Shown here in pieces: positions 54,931 through 64,000 of a stretch of 64,000 nucleotides of DNA. Position 1 is the stretch's first letter, and the number at the start of each line of letters is the position of its first letter. The notes beneath the pieces are model-generated. The model did no database searches. It had not been told where the DNA came from and worked only from the letters and a program-made list of their open reading frames with translations. The position numbers and the translations under genes were made by a program. Source of the stretch: Kaistia granuli DSM 23481. Lineage in GTDB: Bacteria > Pseudomonadota > Alphaproteobacteria > Rhizobiales > Kaistiaceae. The stretch covers positions 186,001 through 250,000 of the forward strand of contig NZ_AQYH01000008.1 of the NCBI RefSeq assembly GCF_000380505.1, written 5' to 3'.

Positions 54931-55058
54931 TCCCATGCGCAACCGCCCTGCCCGTTCGCTGGAACGCGTTCACGTCCGTCGGTCGCCGGTCGCCGGCGAA
55001 CGCCGCCAGCACCATGACGACTCGTTCGAGATCGAGCAGTTCTGGCTGGCCGCGCCGC

Positions 55059-55412
55059 TCAGAACTTGTGAAAAATGAAGGCGGCGCCGCCGGCGATCAT
55101 CGCGAAGCCGACGAGATGGTTCCAGCTCAGCGATTCCTTCAGATAGAGCACCGAGAACAGCGCGAAGACAACGAGGGTGATCACCTCCTGGATCGTCTTC
55201 AGCTGCGCCGCCGAATAGACGCCGTGGCCGATCCGGTTCGCCGGCACCGCCAGGCAATATTCGAACAGCGCGATGAACCAGCTGATCAGGATCACCTTGA
55301 CCAGCGAGGTGTTCGGGAACTTCAGGTGCCAGTACCAGGCCGACGTCATGAAGACGTTCGAGGCGATCAGGAGCAGGATCGGCGCGATCGCCGGCGAGAG
55401 CAGGTTGGGCAT
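55059..55412 (-). CDS. DMT family (DUF486) membrane protein
   Basis: The 117-residue protein has four helices and the DUF486 pattern: PILLLIASNVFMTSAWYWHLKF, ISWFIALFEYCLAVPANRIGH, AQLKTIQEVITLVVFALFSVLYLKE, LVGFAMIAGGAAFIF. Related to half-size drug/metabolite transporters; function unknown. The start at 55412 is chosen from family alignment; the frame is open upstream for 38 codons without similarity. Confidence 0.9.
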   Translation of the reverse strand: MPNLLSPAIAPILLLIASNVFMTSAWYWHLKFPNTSLVKVILISWFIALFEYCLAVPANRIGHGVYSAAQLKTIQEVITLVVFALFSVLYLKESLSWNHLVGFAMIAGGAAFIFHKF

Positions 55413-55605
55413 GGCTTGACCTTGGGGTAGATGGATGGCGCGCACTCTGCCTGTGCCAAGGCCGTCGTCAAGCCAGGGACGCCGCGCAAGCCCGTCTCGC
55501 CAAGCCATTCCCGCCGATTGTGACATCCTGACCGCACAGAGCAGCTCGCCCGCTTCCCATTCCCCGGGCTTCGGCTATGGTCGCCGCAACTGAAGGGATG
55601 GTTCC

Positions 55606-55884
55606 ATGCCGCTGACAACCGAACAACGCATGCTGATCGAAATGCGCGTGGCCAATGAGAGCCCGAGCACGGCGACGGCCTATCTGCTCTGGATCTTCCT
55701 GTGGTTCGTCTCGGCGCACCGCTTCTATCTCGGCCGCCCGGGCAGCGCGATCCTGCAGATCCTCTGCTATTTCATCGTCATCGGCTTCGTCTGGGTGCTG
55801 ATCGACGCCTTCCTAATCCCCGGCATGATCCGCGACAAGCAGGACGAGATTCGCCGCCGGCTGGAGCTGGAAGCGCTGCGCTGA
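55606..55884 (+). CDS. TM2 domain protein
   Basis: The 92-residue protein has a TM2 domain: two helices around SAHRFYLGRPGSAILQILCYF and FVWVLIDAFLIPGMIRDKQDE. GGGATGGTTCC precedes the ATG. Role unknown. Confidence 0.92.
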   Translation: MPLTTEQRMLIEMRVANESPSTATAYLLWIFLWFVSAHRFYLGRPGSAILQILCYFIVIGFVWVLIDAFLIPGMIRDKQDEIRRRLELEALR

Positions 55885-55980
55885 GCCGGCGGAGGAATCC
55901 GACCGTCGCGCCGGCCCGCTGGACAAGCGATCGCCGAGGCCCTTAGCTTTCCCCGTCTCTTCCAGCCCGGACCTATCGCC

Positions 55981-56808
55981 ATGCCCCATCCTGCGCTCGC
56001 CAAAGACCATGTCGCCGTCATCACCGGCGGCGCCTCCGGCATCGGCCTCGCCGCCGCGAAGAAGTTCCAGGCGATGGGGCTGAAGCTTGCCATCGCCGAT
56101 TTCCGGCAGGAGGCGCTCGACGCCGCCGCGGCGCAGCTCGGCCCCGATGTCCTCGCCATCCGCACCGACGTGTCCGTGCGCGAGGATGTCGAAAAGCTGA
56201 AGGACGCCGTCTACGAGCGCTTCGGCAAGGTCAACGTGCTGATGAACAATGCCGGCACCGATGGCGCCGGTCCGGTGCTGGGCTCTCTCGACAACTGGCA
56301 GCGCGTGATCGGCACCAATCTGTTCGGCGTCGTCAACGGCATGCAGGTGTTCGTGCCGGAGATGCTGATGGGGATCGAGCCCGGGCTCGTCATCAACACC
56401 GGCTCCAAGCAGGGCATCACCACGCCGCCGGGCGACGCCGGCTACAATGTGTCGAAGGCCGGCGTGAAGGTGGCAACCGAGGCGCTGGCGCATGAACTGC
56501 GCAACATCGAGGGCGCGACAATCACCGCGCACCTGTTGATCCCGGGCTTCGTGTGGACGCATCTGACCAAGGGCGATCGGACCGAGAAGCCGGCCGGCGC
56601 CTGGACGGCCGAGCAGACGGTCGATTTCATGCTCGCCTCGCTGGAGCGCGGCGATTTCTACATCCTCTGCCCCGACAACGACGTCGACCGCGCCACCGAC
56701 GAGAAGCGCATCCTCTGGGCAGCCGGCGACATCGTCGAGAACCGCCCACCGCTATCGCGCTGGCACAAGGATTTCGGCGACAAGTTCAAGGCGTATCTAA
56801 AGGGGTGA
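55981..56808 (+). CDS. Short-chain dehydrogenase/reductase
   Basis: The 275-residue enzyme has the NAD(P)-binding VAVITGGASGIGLAAAKKF, LMNNAGTDGAG, and catalytic YNVSKAGVKVATEAL (Tyr-x-x-x-Lys), with NTGSKQG giving the Ser. Substrate not assignable. It stands alone after the TM2 gene. Confidence 0.93.
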   Translation: MPHPALAKDHVAVITGGASGIGLAAAKKFQAMGLKLAIADFRQEALDAAAAQLGPDVLAIRTDVSVREDVEKLKDAVYERFGKVNVLMNNAGTDGAGPVLGSLDNWQRVIGTNLFGVVNGMQVFVPEMLMGIEPGLVINTGSKQGITTPPGDAGYNVSKAGVKVATEALAHELRNIEGATITAHLLIPGFVWTHLTKGDRTEKPAGAWTAEQTVDFMLASLERGDFYILCPDNDVDRATDEKRILWAAGDIVENRPPLSRWHKDFGDKFKAYLKG

Positions 56809-56950
56809 GCGGTCACGTCCGCGAAATCACGATCCAATGCCGCGCCCGACACGGCAATTTGATACTCAATTCATCCGCCCAGACGACACTCCAGACCTAA
56901 GATGCCGCGCCGCCGGGAAATGACGGCGCAGTCACCGCTGGAGAAAGATC

Positions 56951-57253
56951 ATGCATAAATGGTCCCTGGTCATGGCCGTTGCCGGCCTGGCGACGATCGC
57001 AACCGCGCCCGCCTTCGCCGACGACATGATGAAAAAGGGCGAAGTGCTGATCGTGATGCCCGACGGTCGGACGCGGGACACCGAGCGGATGAACATGGAT
57101 GCCATGATGAAGGACGCCAAGCCGATGGATGGCTGCGTCATGATGATGATGGGCTCCGACGGCAAGATGTACATGGCCAACGACATGAAGATGGCCGATG
57201 GCAAGATGGCCTGCGAAACCGCCATGTCGATGGGACGGCACAAGAAGAAGTAG
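56951..57253 (+). CDS. Methionine-rich small secreted protein
   Basis: The 100-residue protein has a signal peptide (WSLVMAVAGLATIATAPAFA) and a mature part of about 77 residues with 19 methionines, often in MxM or MM groups (DDMMKKG, RMNMDAMMKDAKPMDGC, VMMMMGSDGKMYMANDMKM), two Cys and a basic end. Such Met clusters bind Cu(I)/Ag(I) in CopC-, CusF- and PcoE-like proteins or scavenge oxidants; the role here is inferred. GGAGAAAGATC precedes the ATG. Confidence 0.8.
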   Translation: MHKWSLVMAVAGLATIATAPAFADDMMKKGEVLIVMPDGRTRDTERMNMDAMMKDAKPMDGCVMMMMGSDGKMYMANDMKMADGKMACETAMSMGRHKKK

Positions 57254-57256
57254 GGC

Positions 57257-57838
57257 TCACGCTCCGGCAAGCCGGCCCATCACGAAATCGGCCCGCGCCG
57301 CGACGGACGCCCTCGGCAACTCGACGAGCTCGTAGCCGAGGGCCGCGTAGACCCGCAGCAGGGATTGATATTCGGCCACCGCCGCGTCGAAGCCGTGGCG
57401 ACGTTCGGCGTCGGAGGCGAAGATCTCCGGCCAGGGCGGCGCCAGGAACACCCGGTCGGCGTAGCGTAGGCGGCGCACGGCATTCTCGATATGCGACGGC
57501 ACGGCGAGGCCCTCCCGCTCGAAATAGGCATAGGCGTCGACCAGGCCACGATCGAAGATCGTCACCTCGCCGCTTCGGATCGCCTGGGCCGCCTGCTGGA
57601 GGGAACGGGAGACCACGAGCTCGATGAACTGGCTCATGTCGACCCATGGCAGAGCCGGGCCATCGATGAAGCTCTGCTCGCAGACGATCTGCCGGCCGGG
57701 CTCCGGGCATGTGGCGAGACCGCGCGCCTCCAGTTCGGCGAGCAGGGTCGACTTGCCGCCGCCCGAGCAGCCGGACAGCATCACGAGGCGTTGTCGGCCT
57801 TCGTTCGGCCAATCGAGACGGTCTTCGATTTTAGGCAT
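57257..57838 (-). CDS. AAA family ATPase/kinase-like protein (AAA_28 type)
   Basis: The 193-residue protein has a P-loop LSGCSGGGKSTLLAELEARG, then CPEPGRQIVCEQ, EVTIFDRGLVDAYAYFE and DRVFLAPPWPEIFASDAERR, the layout of AAA_28 P-loop kinases of unknown substrate. The start at 57838 gives this domain cleanly; a reading frame open much further upstream has no similarity and runs antisense to the phytochelatin-synthase-like gene. It converges on the Met-rich gene (3 bases between stops). Confidence 0.85.
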   Translation of the reverse strand: MPKIEDRLDWPNEGRQRLVMLSGCSGGGKSTLLAELEARGLATCPEPGRQIVCEQSFIDGPALPWVDMSQFIELVVSRSLQQAAQAIRSGEVTIFDRGLVDAYAYFEREGLAVPSHIENAVRRLRYADRVFLAPPWPEIFASDAERRHGFDAAVAEYQSLLRVYAALGYELVELPRASVAARADFVMGRLAGA

Positions 57839-58057
57839 GGTTCGGCTTCCCGGATGCAGGGTCAAGGGATGAGCAGCTTCGCTTCGGAGGAGGATGGGCG
57901 GGGGCGGGAGCCAGGCTCGACCGCATTTCGCACCCTTCCATGAACCACTCGAACCAAGGAACGTCAAGCCGAAGGATGTCAGGTCGTCGCGGGCTCGCCC
58001 GCCTCGGAAAAAAGGATCATGATCCCGGCCAAGCCAGGATCGAGCCGGGATTGCATC

Positions 58058-58792
58058 ATGAACGCCCCAAGCCTCCGCCTCGCCTTTCTGCTCGTTACCC
58101 TCTCGATCACGCCCCTCTCCGCCGAAACCCTGCCCCTGCCGGACGGGCTCGTCGGCGCGGCGACGGATGAGGGCGAGGCGCTGCTGGTCGGCGCCGAGGC
58201 GCGCGAGGCCTATTTTCCGCTGGTCGACCAGTTCGTCACCCAGAAGAACCAGGCCTATTGCGGCGTCGCTTCGATGGTGATGGTGCTCAACGCGGCCAAG
58301 GTCCCGGCCCCGCCGGTGCCGGAATACGAGCCGTATCACATCTTCACGCAGGACAATCTGCTCGACGAGCGCACCGACGCGATCGTGTCGCGCGAGACCA
58401 TCCTGAAGCAGGGCATGACGCTGGACGAGCTCGGCGGCATACTGGCGACACGGCCGCTCGCCGTGACCGTCAAGCACGCCGGCGACAACAGCCTCGACGC
58501 CTTCCGGGACGCCGCCCGCGACCATCTCGCCAAGCCCGGCCAGTTCGTCATCGTCAACTATCTGCGCAAGGCGATCCGCCAGGAAGTGGGCGGCCATATC
58601 TCGCCGCTCGCCGCCTATGACGCCGATACCGACCGCTTCCTCATCCTCGATGTCGCCCGCTACAAATACCCGCCGGTCTGGGTCAAGGCGGCCGACCTGT
58701 TCGCCGCCATGAACACGACCGACAGCGACAATGGCGACCGCACGCGCGGCTATGTCCTGATCTCGAAACGGCCGGAATCCACCGGCCAATAA
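58058..58792 (+). CDS. Phytochelatin synthase-like cysteine protease, exported
   Basis: The 244-residue protein has a signal peptide (LRLAFLLVTLSITPLSA) and a papain-like phytochelatin-synthase domain with the complete triad: Cys68 (NQAYCGVASMVMVLNA), His180 (VGGHISPLAAYD) and Asp198 (LILDVARYKYPPVWV). Bacterial members lack the plant C-terminal Cys-rich domain and mostly hydrolyse glutathione to gamma-Glu-Cys. Export to the periplasm is suggested by the leader. An ATG at 58019 with an AAAAAAGGATC before it is an alternative start that would shift the signal peptide inward. Confidence 0.88.
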   Translation: MNAPSLRLAFLLVTLSITPLSAETLPLPDGLVGAATDEGEALLVGAEAREAYFPLVDQFVTQKNQAYCGVASMVMVLNAAKVPAPPVPEYEPYHIFTQDNLLDERTDAIVSRETILKQGMTLDELGGILATRPLAVTVKHAGDNSLDAFRDAARDHLAKPGQFVIVNYLRKAIRQEVGGHISPLAAYDADTDRFLILDVARYKYPPVWVKAADLFAAMNTTDSDNGDRTRGYVLISKRPESTGQ

Positions 58793-58799
58793 GCGCTCG

Positions 58800-59366
58800 T
58801 CAGCGCTCGCCGGGGACCGGACCTTCACTGGCGCGCTGGATCGCGGCGAGCATCCGGCCGCGGATCATGCCGCTGACCGGGCGGATCAGATACCAGTAGG
58901 GCGCGAACCGGCGCAGCGCGGCGCGATCGGCACAATGGACCCGCGTCTCGGTGGCGAGCAGGATCCCCGTCGCCGTCCGGGTGGCGACGAAGCCGAGCGC
59001 CAGCTTGGCGACGCCCGGCTCGTCGAAGGCGCGGAAAGCCGCGCCGTCCGCGATCGCGGCCAGGCCGAAATCCCGCTGCCAGAACCGGCCGACCAGGCCG
59101 TAGACCATCTCGCTCGCCGGCCGCTCGTCGAGCCGGGTGAAGTTGGCCAGTCCGAACGGCGCGGCGAGCGTCGCCGGTCGGCCCGAGAGCCGGGCCGACA
59201 ACCGCATCGGCAACTCGCGCAGGCCGATCATCGCCGCAAAGAAGCGGTCATTGTCCGGCCGATAGGCCGCGACAGCCGCCATCACCCGCTCCGGCGCCGC
59301 GGCGATCGGGCGCGAATGGCGTTCGCTGAACTGATAGGCGGGAAGATAATCGTCGATGAGCGCCAT
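58800..59366 (-). CDS. Conserved hypothetical protein (SRPBCC/DUF2867-like)
   Basis: The 188-residue protein starts at ATG 59366 after GGAGGCCGGC. AYQFSERHSRPIAAAPERVMAAV, REMPMRL-like RELPMRLSARL, and the C-terminal YWYLIRPVSGMIRGRMLAAI look like a START-like ligand-binding fold as in DUF2867 or polyketide-cyclase-like proteins. This family call is tentative. It converges on the phytochelatin-synthase-like gene (7-base gap). Confidence 0.7.
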   Translation of the reverse strand: MALIDDYLPAYQFSERHSRPIAAAPERVMAAVAAYRPDNDRFFAAMIGLRELPMRLSARLSGRPATLAAPFGLANFTRLDERPASEMVYGLVGRFWQRDFGLAAIADGAAFRAFDEPGVAKLALGFVATRTATGILLATETRVHCADRAALRRFAPYWYLIRPVSGMIRGRMLAAIQRASEGPVPGER

Positions 59367-59523
59367 GCCGGCCTCCTGATTCCCAGGCATTGTCGCGCGC
59401 GCGGCTGGGCGGGCCAGCCAGCCATTTGTCGCGGCGGTCCGGAAGGCGGAGCGTCATGCGTCCTGCACACGCGCCGGTTAGTATGGTTCGTCTGATTCCC
59501 GCCCCTTCCCGACAAGGCCGAAA

Positions 59524-60240
59524 TTGCGCTTCATCGAGACCTTCCAGTTCTGGCCCTTCCTCGACACCGTCGTCAGCCTGACCGCCGCCTTCATCTTCGG
59601 CACGATGGTCGGCGCCGAGCGGCAGTATCGCCAGCGCACGGCCGGCCTGCGGACCAATGTGCTGGTCGCCGTGGGCGCCGCCGCCTTCGTCGATCTCGCC
59701 ATGTCGATCACCGGCCCGGTCGAGGCGACGCGCGTCATCTCCTATGTGGTGTCGGGCGTCGGTTTCCTCGGCGCCGGCGCGATCATGCGCGAGGGCATGA
59801 ACGTGCGCGGCCTCAACACGGCGGCGACGCTCTGGTGCGCCGCGGCGATCGGCGCCTGCGCCGGCGCCGACATGATCGCGCATGCGGCGCTGGTGACGGT
59901 GTTCGTGATCGCCGGCAACACGCTGCTCAGGCCGCTGGTCAACGCCATCAACCGCATCCCGCTCGACGAGGAGGCGTCCGAGGCGACCTATGAGGTGACG
60001 GTGACCGTGCAGGAGGCTGACCTGCCGAGGCTCCGCACCGTGGTGGCCGACCTCCTGGAAAAGGCGCATTACCCGGCCGGCGACATCGAGGTGGTCGAGC
60101 GCGGCGAGAACCTCGCCGAGATCGTCGCGACCCTCGTCAGCACGGCGGTGAAGGCGAGCGAGATGGACGCCGTCGCCCGCCGGATCGAGCGGCTGGCCGG
60201 CGTCACCCACGCCTCCTGGGCGCTCAGCACCAAGGATTGA
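59524..60240 (+). CDS. MgtC/SapB family membrane protein
   Basis: The 238-residue protein has the MgtC pattern: SLTAAFIFGTMVGAERQYRQRTAGLRTNVLVAVGAAAFV, SYVVSGVGFLGAGAIMREG, VRGLNTAATLWCAAAIG, four to five helices, and a C-terminal ACT-like cytoplasmic domain. MgtC proteins modulate F-ATPase activity and help growth at low Mg2+. Start is TTG 59524 (AAGGCCGAAA upstream). Confidence 0.93.
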   Translation: MRFIETFQFWPFLDTVVSLTAAFIFGTMVGAERQYRQRTAGLRTNVLVAVGAAAFVDLAMSITGPVEATRVISYVVSGVGFLGAGAIMREGMNVRGLNTAATLWCAAAIGACAGADMIAHAALVTVFVIAGNTLLRPLVNAINRIPLDEEASEATYEVTVTVQEADLPRLRTVVADLLEKAHYPAGDIEVVERGENLAEIVATLVSTAVKASEMDAVARRIERLAGVTHASWALSTKD

Positions 60241-60288
60241 TTTCCCGCAACGATGGGGGCGCTTGGCTGGGATGGCGCAACCTGCCCG

Positions 60289-60308
60289 CTCTCCCGCCAG
60301 CGGGAGAG
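60289..60308. repeat. CTCTCCCG-N4-CGGGAGAG palindrome
   Basis: A perfect 8-bp inverted repeat in the gap between mgtC and uvrB, near the larger paired palindromes. Could terminate mgtC transcription; no U-tract. Confidence 0.4.
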
Positions 60309-60347
60309 GCCCCCTAGCTCATGCCACCATCCGACCGGCCTCCCTCT

Positions 60348-60533
60348 GAACCCTCCCCTTGAGGGAAGGCCAAAACCGCGAAGCGGTTTTGGGGAGGGTT
60401 CTTCCTGGCCTCGTCGAGAGACCAGGCCGTCTGAAAGATATTGATCGCGTCGAGAGACTGGAGCCGTCCCTCCAAAGCCCCCCGCCCCGAAAACGCGAAG
60501 AGCGTTTTCGACCCTCCCTCAAGGGGAGGGTTC
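60348..60533. repeat. Inverted pair of REP-like palindromic elements
   Basis: The 347-base gap between mgtC and uvrB carries two related elements facing each other. The outer ends are exact inverted repeats of 18 bases (GAACCCTCCCCTTGAGGG at 60348-60365, its complement at 60516-60533). Each unit contains a hairpin with A/T-run arms: CCAAAACCGC-GAA-GCGGTTTTGG (60370-60392) and CGAAAACGC-GAAGA-GCGTTTTCG (60488-60510). This is the layout of paired REP/BIME-type elements mobilised by a REP-associated transposase elsewhere in the genome. Confidence 0.7.
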
Positions 60534-60587
60534 AAGAGAAGCGAAGCCCCTCTCCCACTCCGGAGACGAGGGAGTCGCTGTCAGCCC

Positions 60588-63425
<2,838 letters not shown>

Positions 63426-63529
63426 GGGTACGAAAGTAGAACGTCCGGACGCGAATTTGAAGGGGTGTGATGCGAGATCACGACCGCGAAATCACGCCTG
63501 ACGCCGCGTCCTGCCGCAATCGCGGGCGC

Positions 63530-64000
63530 TCAGCCAGCCCGGGGCAGCGCCAGGATCTGCTCGTACAGATGGCGCGGGATGGTGACACCGTGCGCCAGGC
63601 TGCGCGCCCGCGCCTCGTAGCGGCGCAGCGACGGCAGCCGCGCGCCCTGGTCGGTGATGGCGCCGAACAGGCGCTCGCTGCTCGCCTGGTTGTCGCGCGA
63701 ACCGCCGCCGAGGATCGTCGGGTCGAAGGCGATCAGGAGCTCGCCATGGCAGGGCGCGGCCTTGCCGCCATCGTCGAATTCCATCGATTCGAGACTGGTC
63801 ATGTCGGCGATCAGCGGCCCGGCCAGGAGTTCGATCATCGTCGAGAGCGCCGAGCCCTTGTGCCCGCCAAAGGTCAGCATCGCGCCGTCGAGCGCCGCCG
63901 CCGCGTCGGTCGTGGGATTGCCCTCGGCGTCGATCGCCCAGCCTTCCTTGAGCGGCTTGCCGGCCATCTTGTGCAGCGAGATATCGCCGCGCGCGATGGC
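63530..64000 (-). CDS. Ldh family (malate/L-lactate-like) oxidoreductase, C-terminal part
   Basis: The minus strand enters the window at 64000 in an open frame and ends at 63530; about 156 residues are visible. AIARGDISLHKMAGKPLKEGWAID, LTFGGHKGSALSTMIELLAGPL and AFDPTILGG match the C-terminal half of the Ldh/YlbC/YbiC NAD(P)-dependent 2-hydroxyacid dehydrogenases. Substrates in the family include malate, lactate, ureidoglycolate and 2,3-diketogulonate; here unknown. Confidence 0.9.
   Translation of the reverse strand, partial: AIARGDISLHKMAGKPLKEGWAIDAEGNPTTDAAAALDGAMLTFGGHKGSALSTMIELLAGPLIADMTSLESMEFDDGGKAAPCHGELLIAFDPTILGGGSRDNQASSERLFGAITDQGARLPSLRRYEARARSLAHGVTIPRHLYEQILALPRAG

Noticed and set aside
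57839-58828. Long N-terminal extension of the AAA ATPase reading frame
   Set aside because: It is antisense to the phytochelatin-synthase-like gene and has no similarity; the kinase-like fold starts at 57838.

Overview
The window is one continuous stretch of high-GC (roughly 65%) chromosome from an alphaproteobacterium, most likely of the order Hyphomicrobiales (Rhizobiales). This rests on gene order and families: carA, yqeY, rsm22-like, dnaG, rpoD, ..., carB, greA in one direction; an Lrp regulator, trxB and the LysR regulator lsrB/vtlR side by side; DUF992, DUF1194 and DUF6600 proteins; and a UvrB with a long N-terminal extension. I cannot place the genus from sequence alone. No phage, transposase, integrase, CRISPR array, rRNA or tRNA gene was seen. 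Most of the window is housekeeping or ordinary accessory chromosome, tightly packed on both strands.

Layout. 0-3.6 kb: start of an ABC-F ATPase (cut by the window edge) with a long structured leader, an aldo/keto reductase, a SIMPL-domain secreted protein and a lipid kinase. 3.7-11 kb: information-processing core, with carA, a GatB/YqeY protein, an Rsm22-type methyltransferase, dnaG and rpoD. 11-17.5 kb: small conserved proteins (DUF2798, Uma2, HlyU-like), a 775-residue DUF6600 protein with a long low-complexity tail, a secreted alpha/beta-hydrolase-like protein, DUF1003 and a YpfJ-type zinc metallopeptidase. 17.6-23.2 kb: carB, greA, a glycosyltransferase and an Lrp regulator. 23.4-28.2 kb: trxB, lsrB, a candidate AbcR/alpha-r15 small RNA, msrP and an aspartate aminotransferase. 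28.4-38.8 kb: VOC protein, cardiolipin synthase, CorA, DUF992, an EF-G paralogue, a MASE1-PAS-GGDEF cyclase overlapping an MFS exporter tail to tail, and a DUF1194 protein. 38.9-43.6 kb: two MltB-type lytic transglycosylases, YaiI, a flavoprotein and a ModE-like DNA-binding protein. 43.7-47 kb: a CUT2 sugar ABC system split across a divergent control region. 47-54.5 kb: small stress and envelope proteins, ArfB, DUF72, RlpA, the modABC molybdate operon and a glutathione transferase. 54.6-64 kb: membrane proteins, an SDR, a Met-rich secreted protein, an AAA ATPase, a phytochelatin-synthase-like protease, MgtC, a pair of palindromic repeats, uvrB and the end of an Ldh-family dehydrogenase.

How the parts work together. 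carA and carB, about 13 kb apart, supply carbamoyl phosphate. dnaG/rpoD/greA/carB form the replication, transcription and growth core. trxB, msrP and lsrB handle thiol and oxidative stress. modABC brings in molybdate, which MsrP needs as cofactor, and a perfect dyad sits in the modA leader. The most interesting material lies between the genes: the ABC-F leader (promoter, 23-codon upstream ORF with a hairpin at its end, second hairpin over a weak ribosome site), the probable AbcR sRNA beside lsrB with a TGCAT-N7-ATGCA dyad upstream, and a 25-codon ORF with an almost complete anti-16S Shine-Dalgarno sequence followed by a terminator upstream of yaiI.
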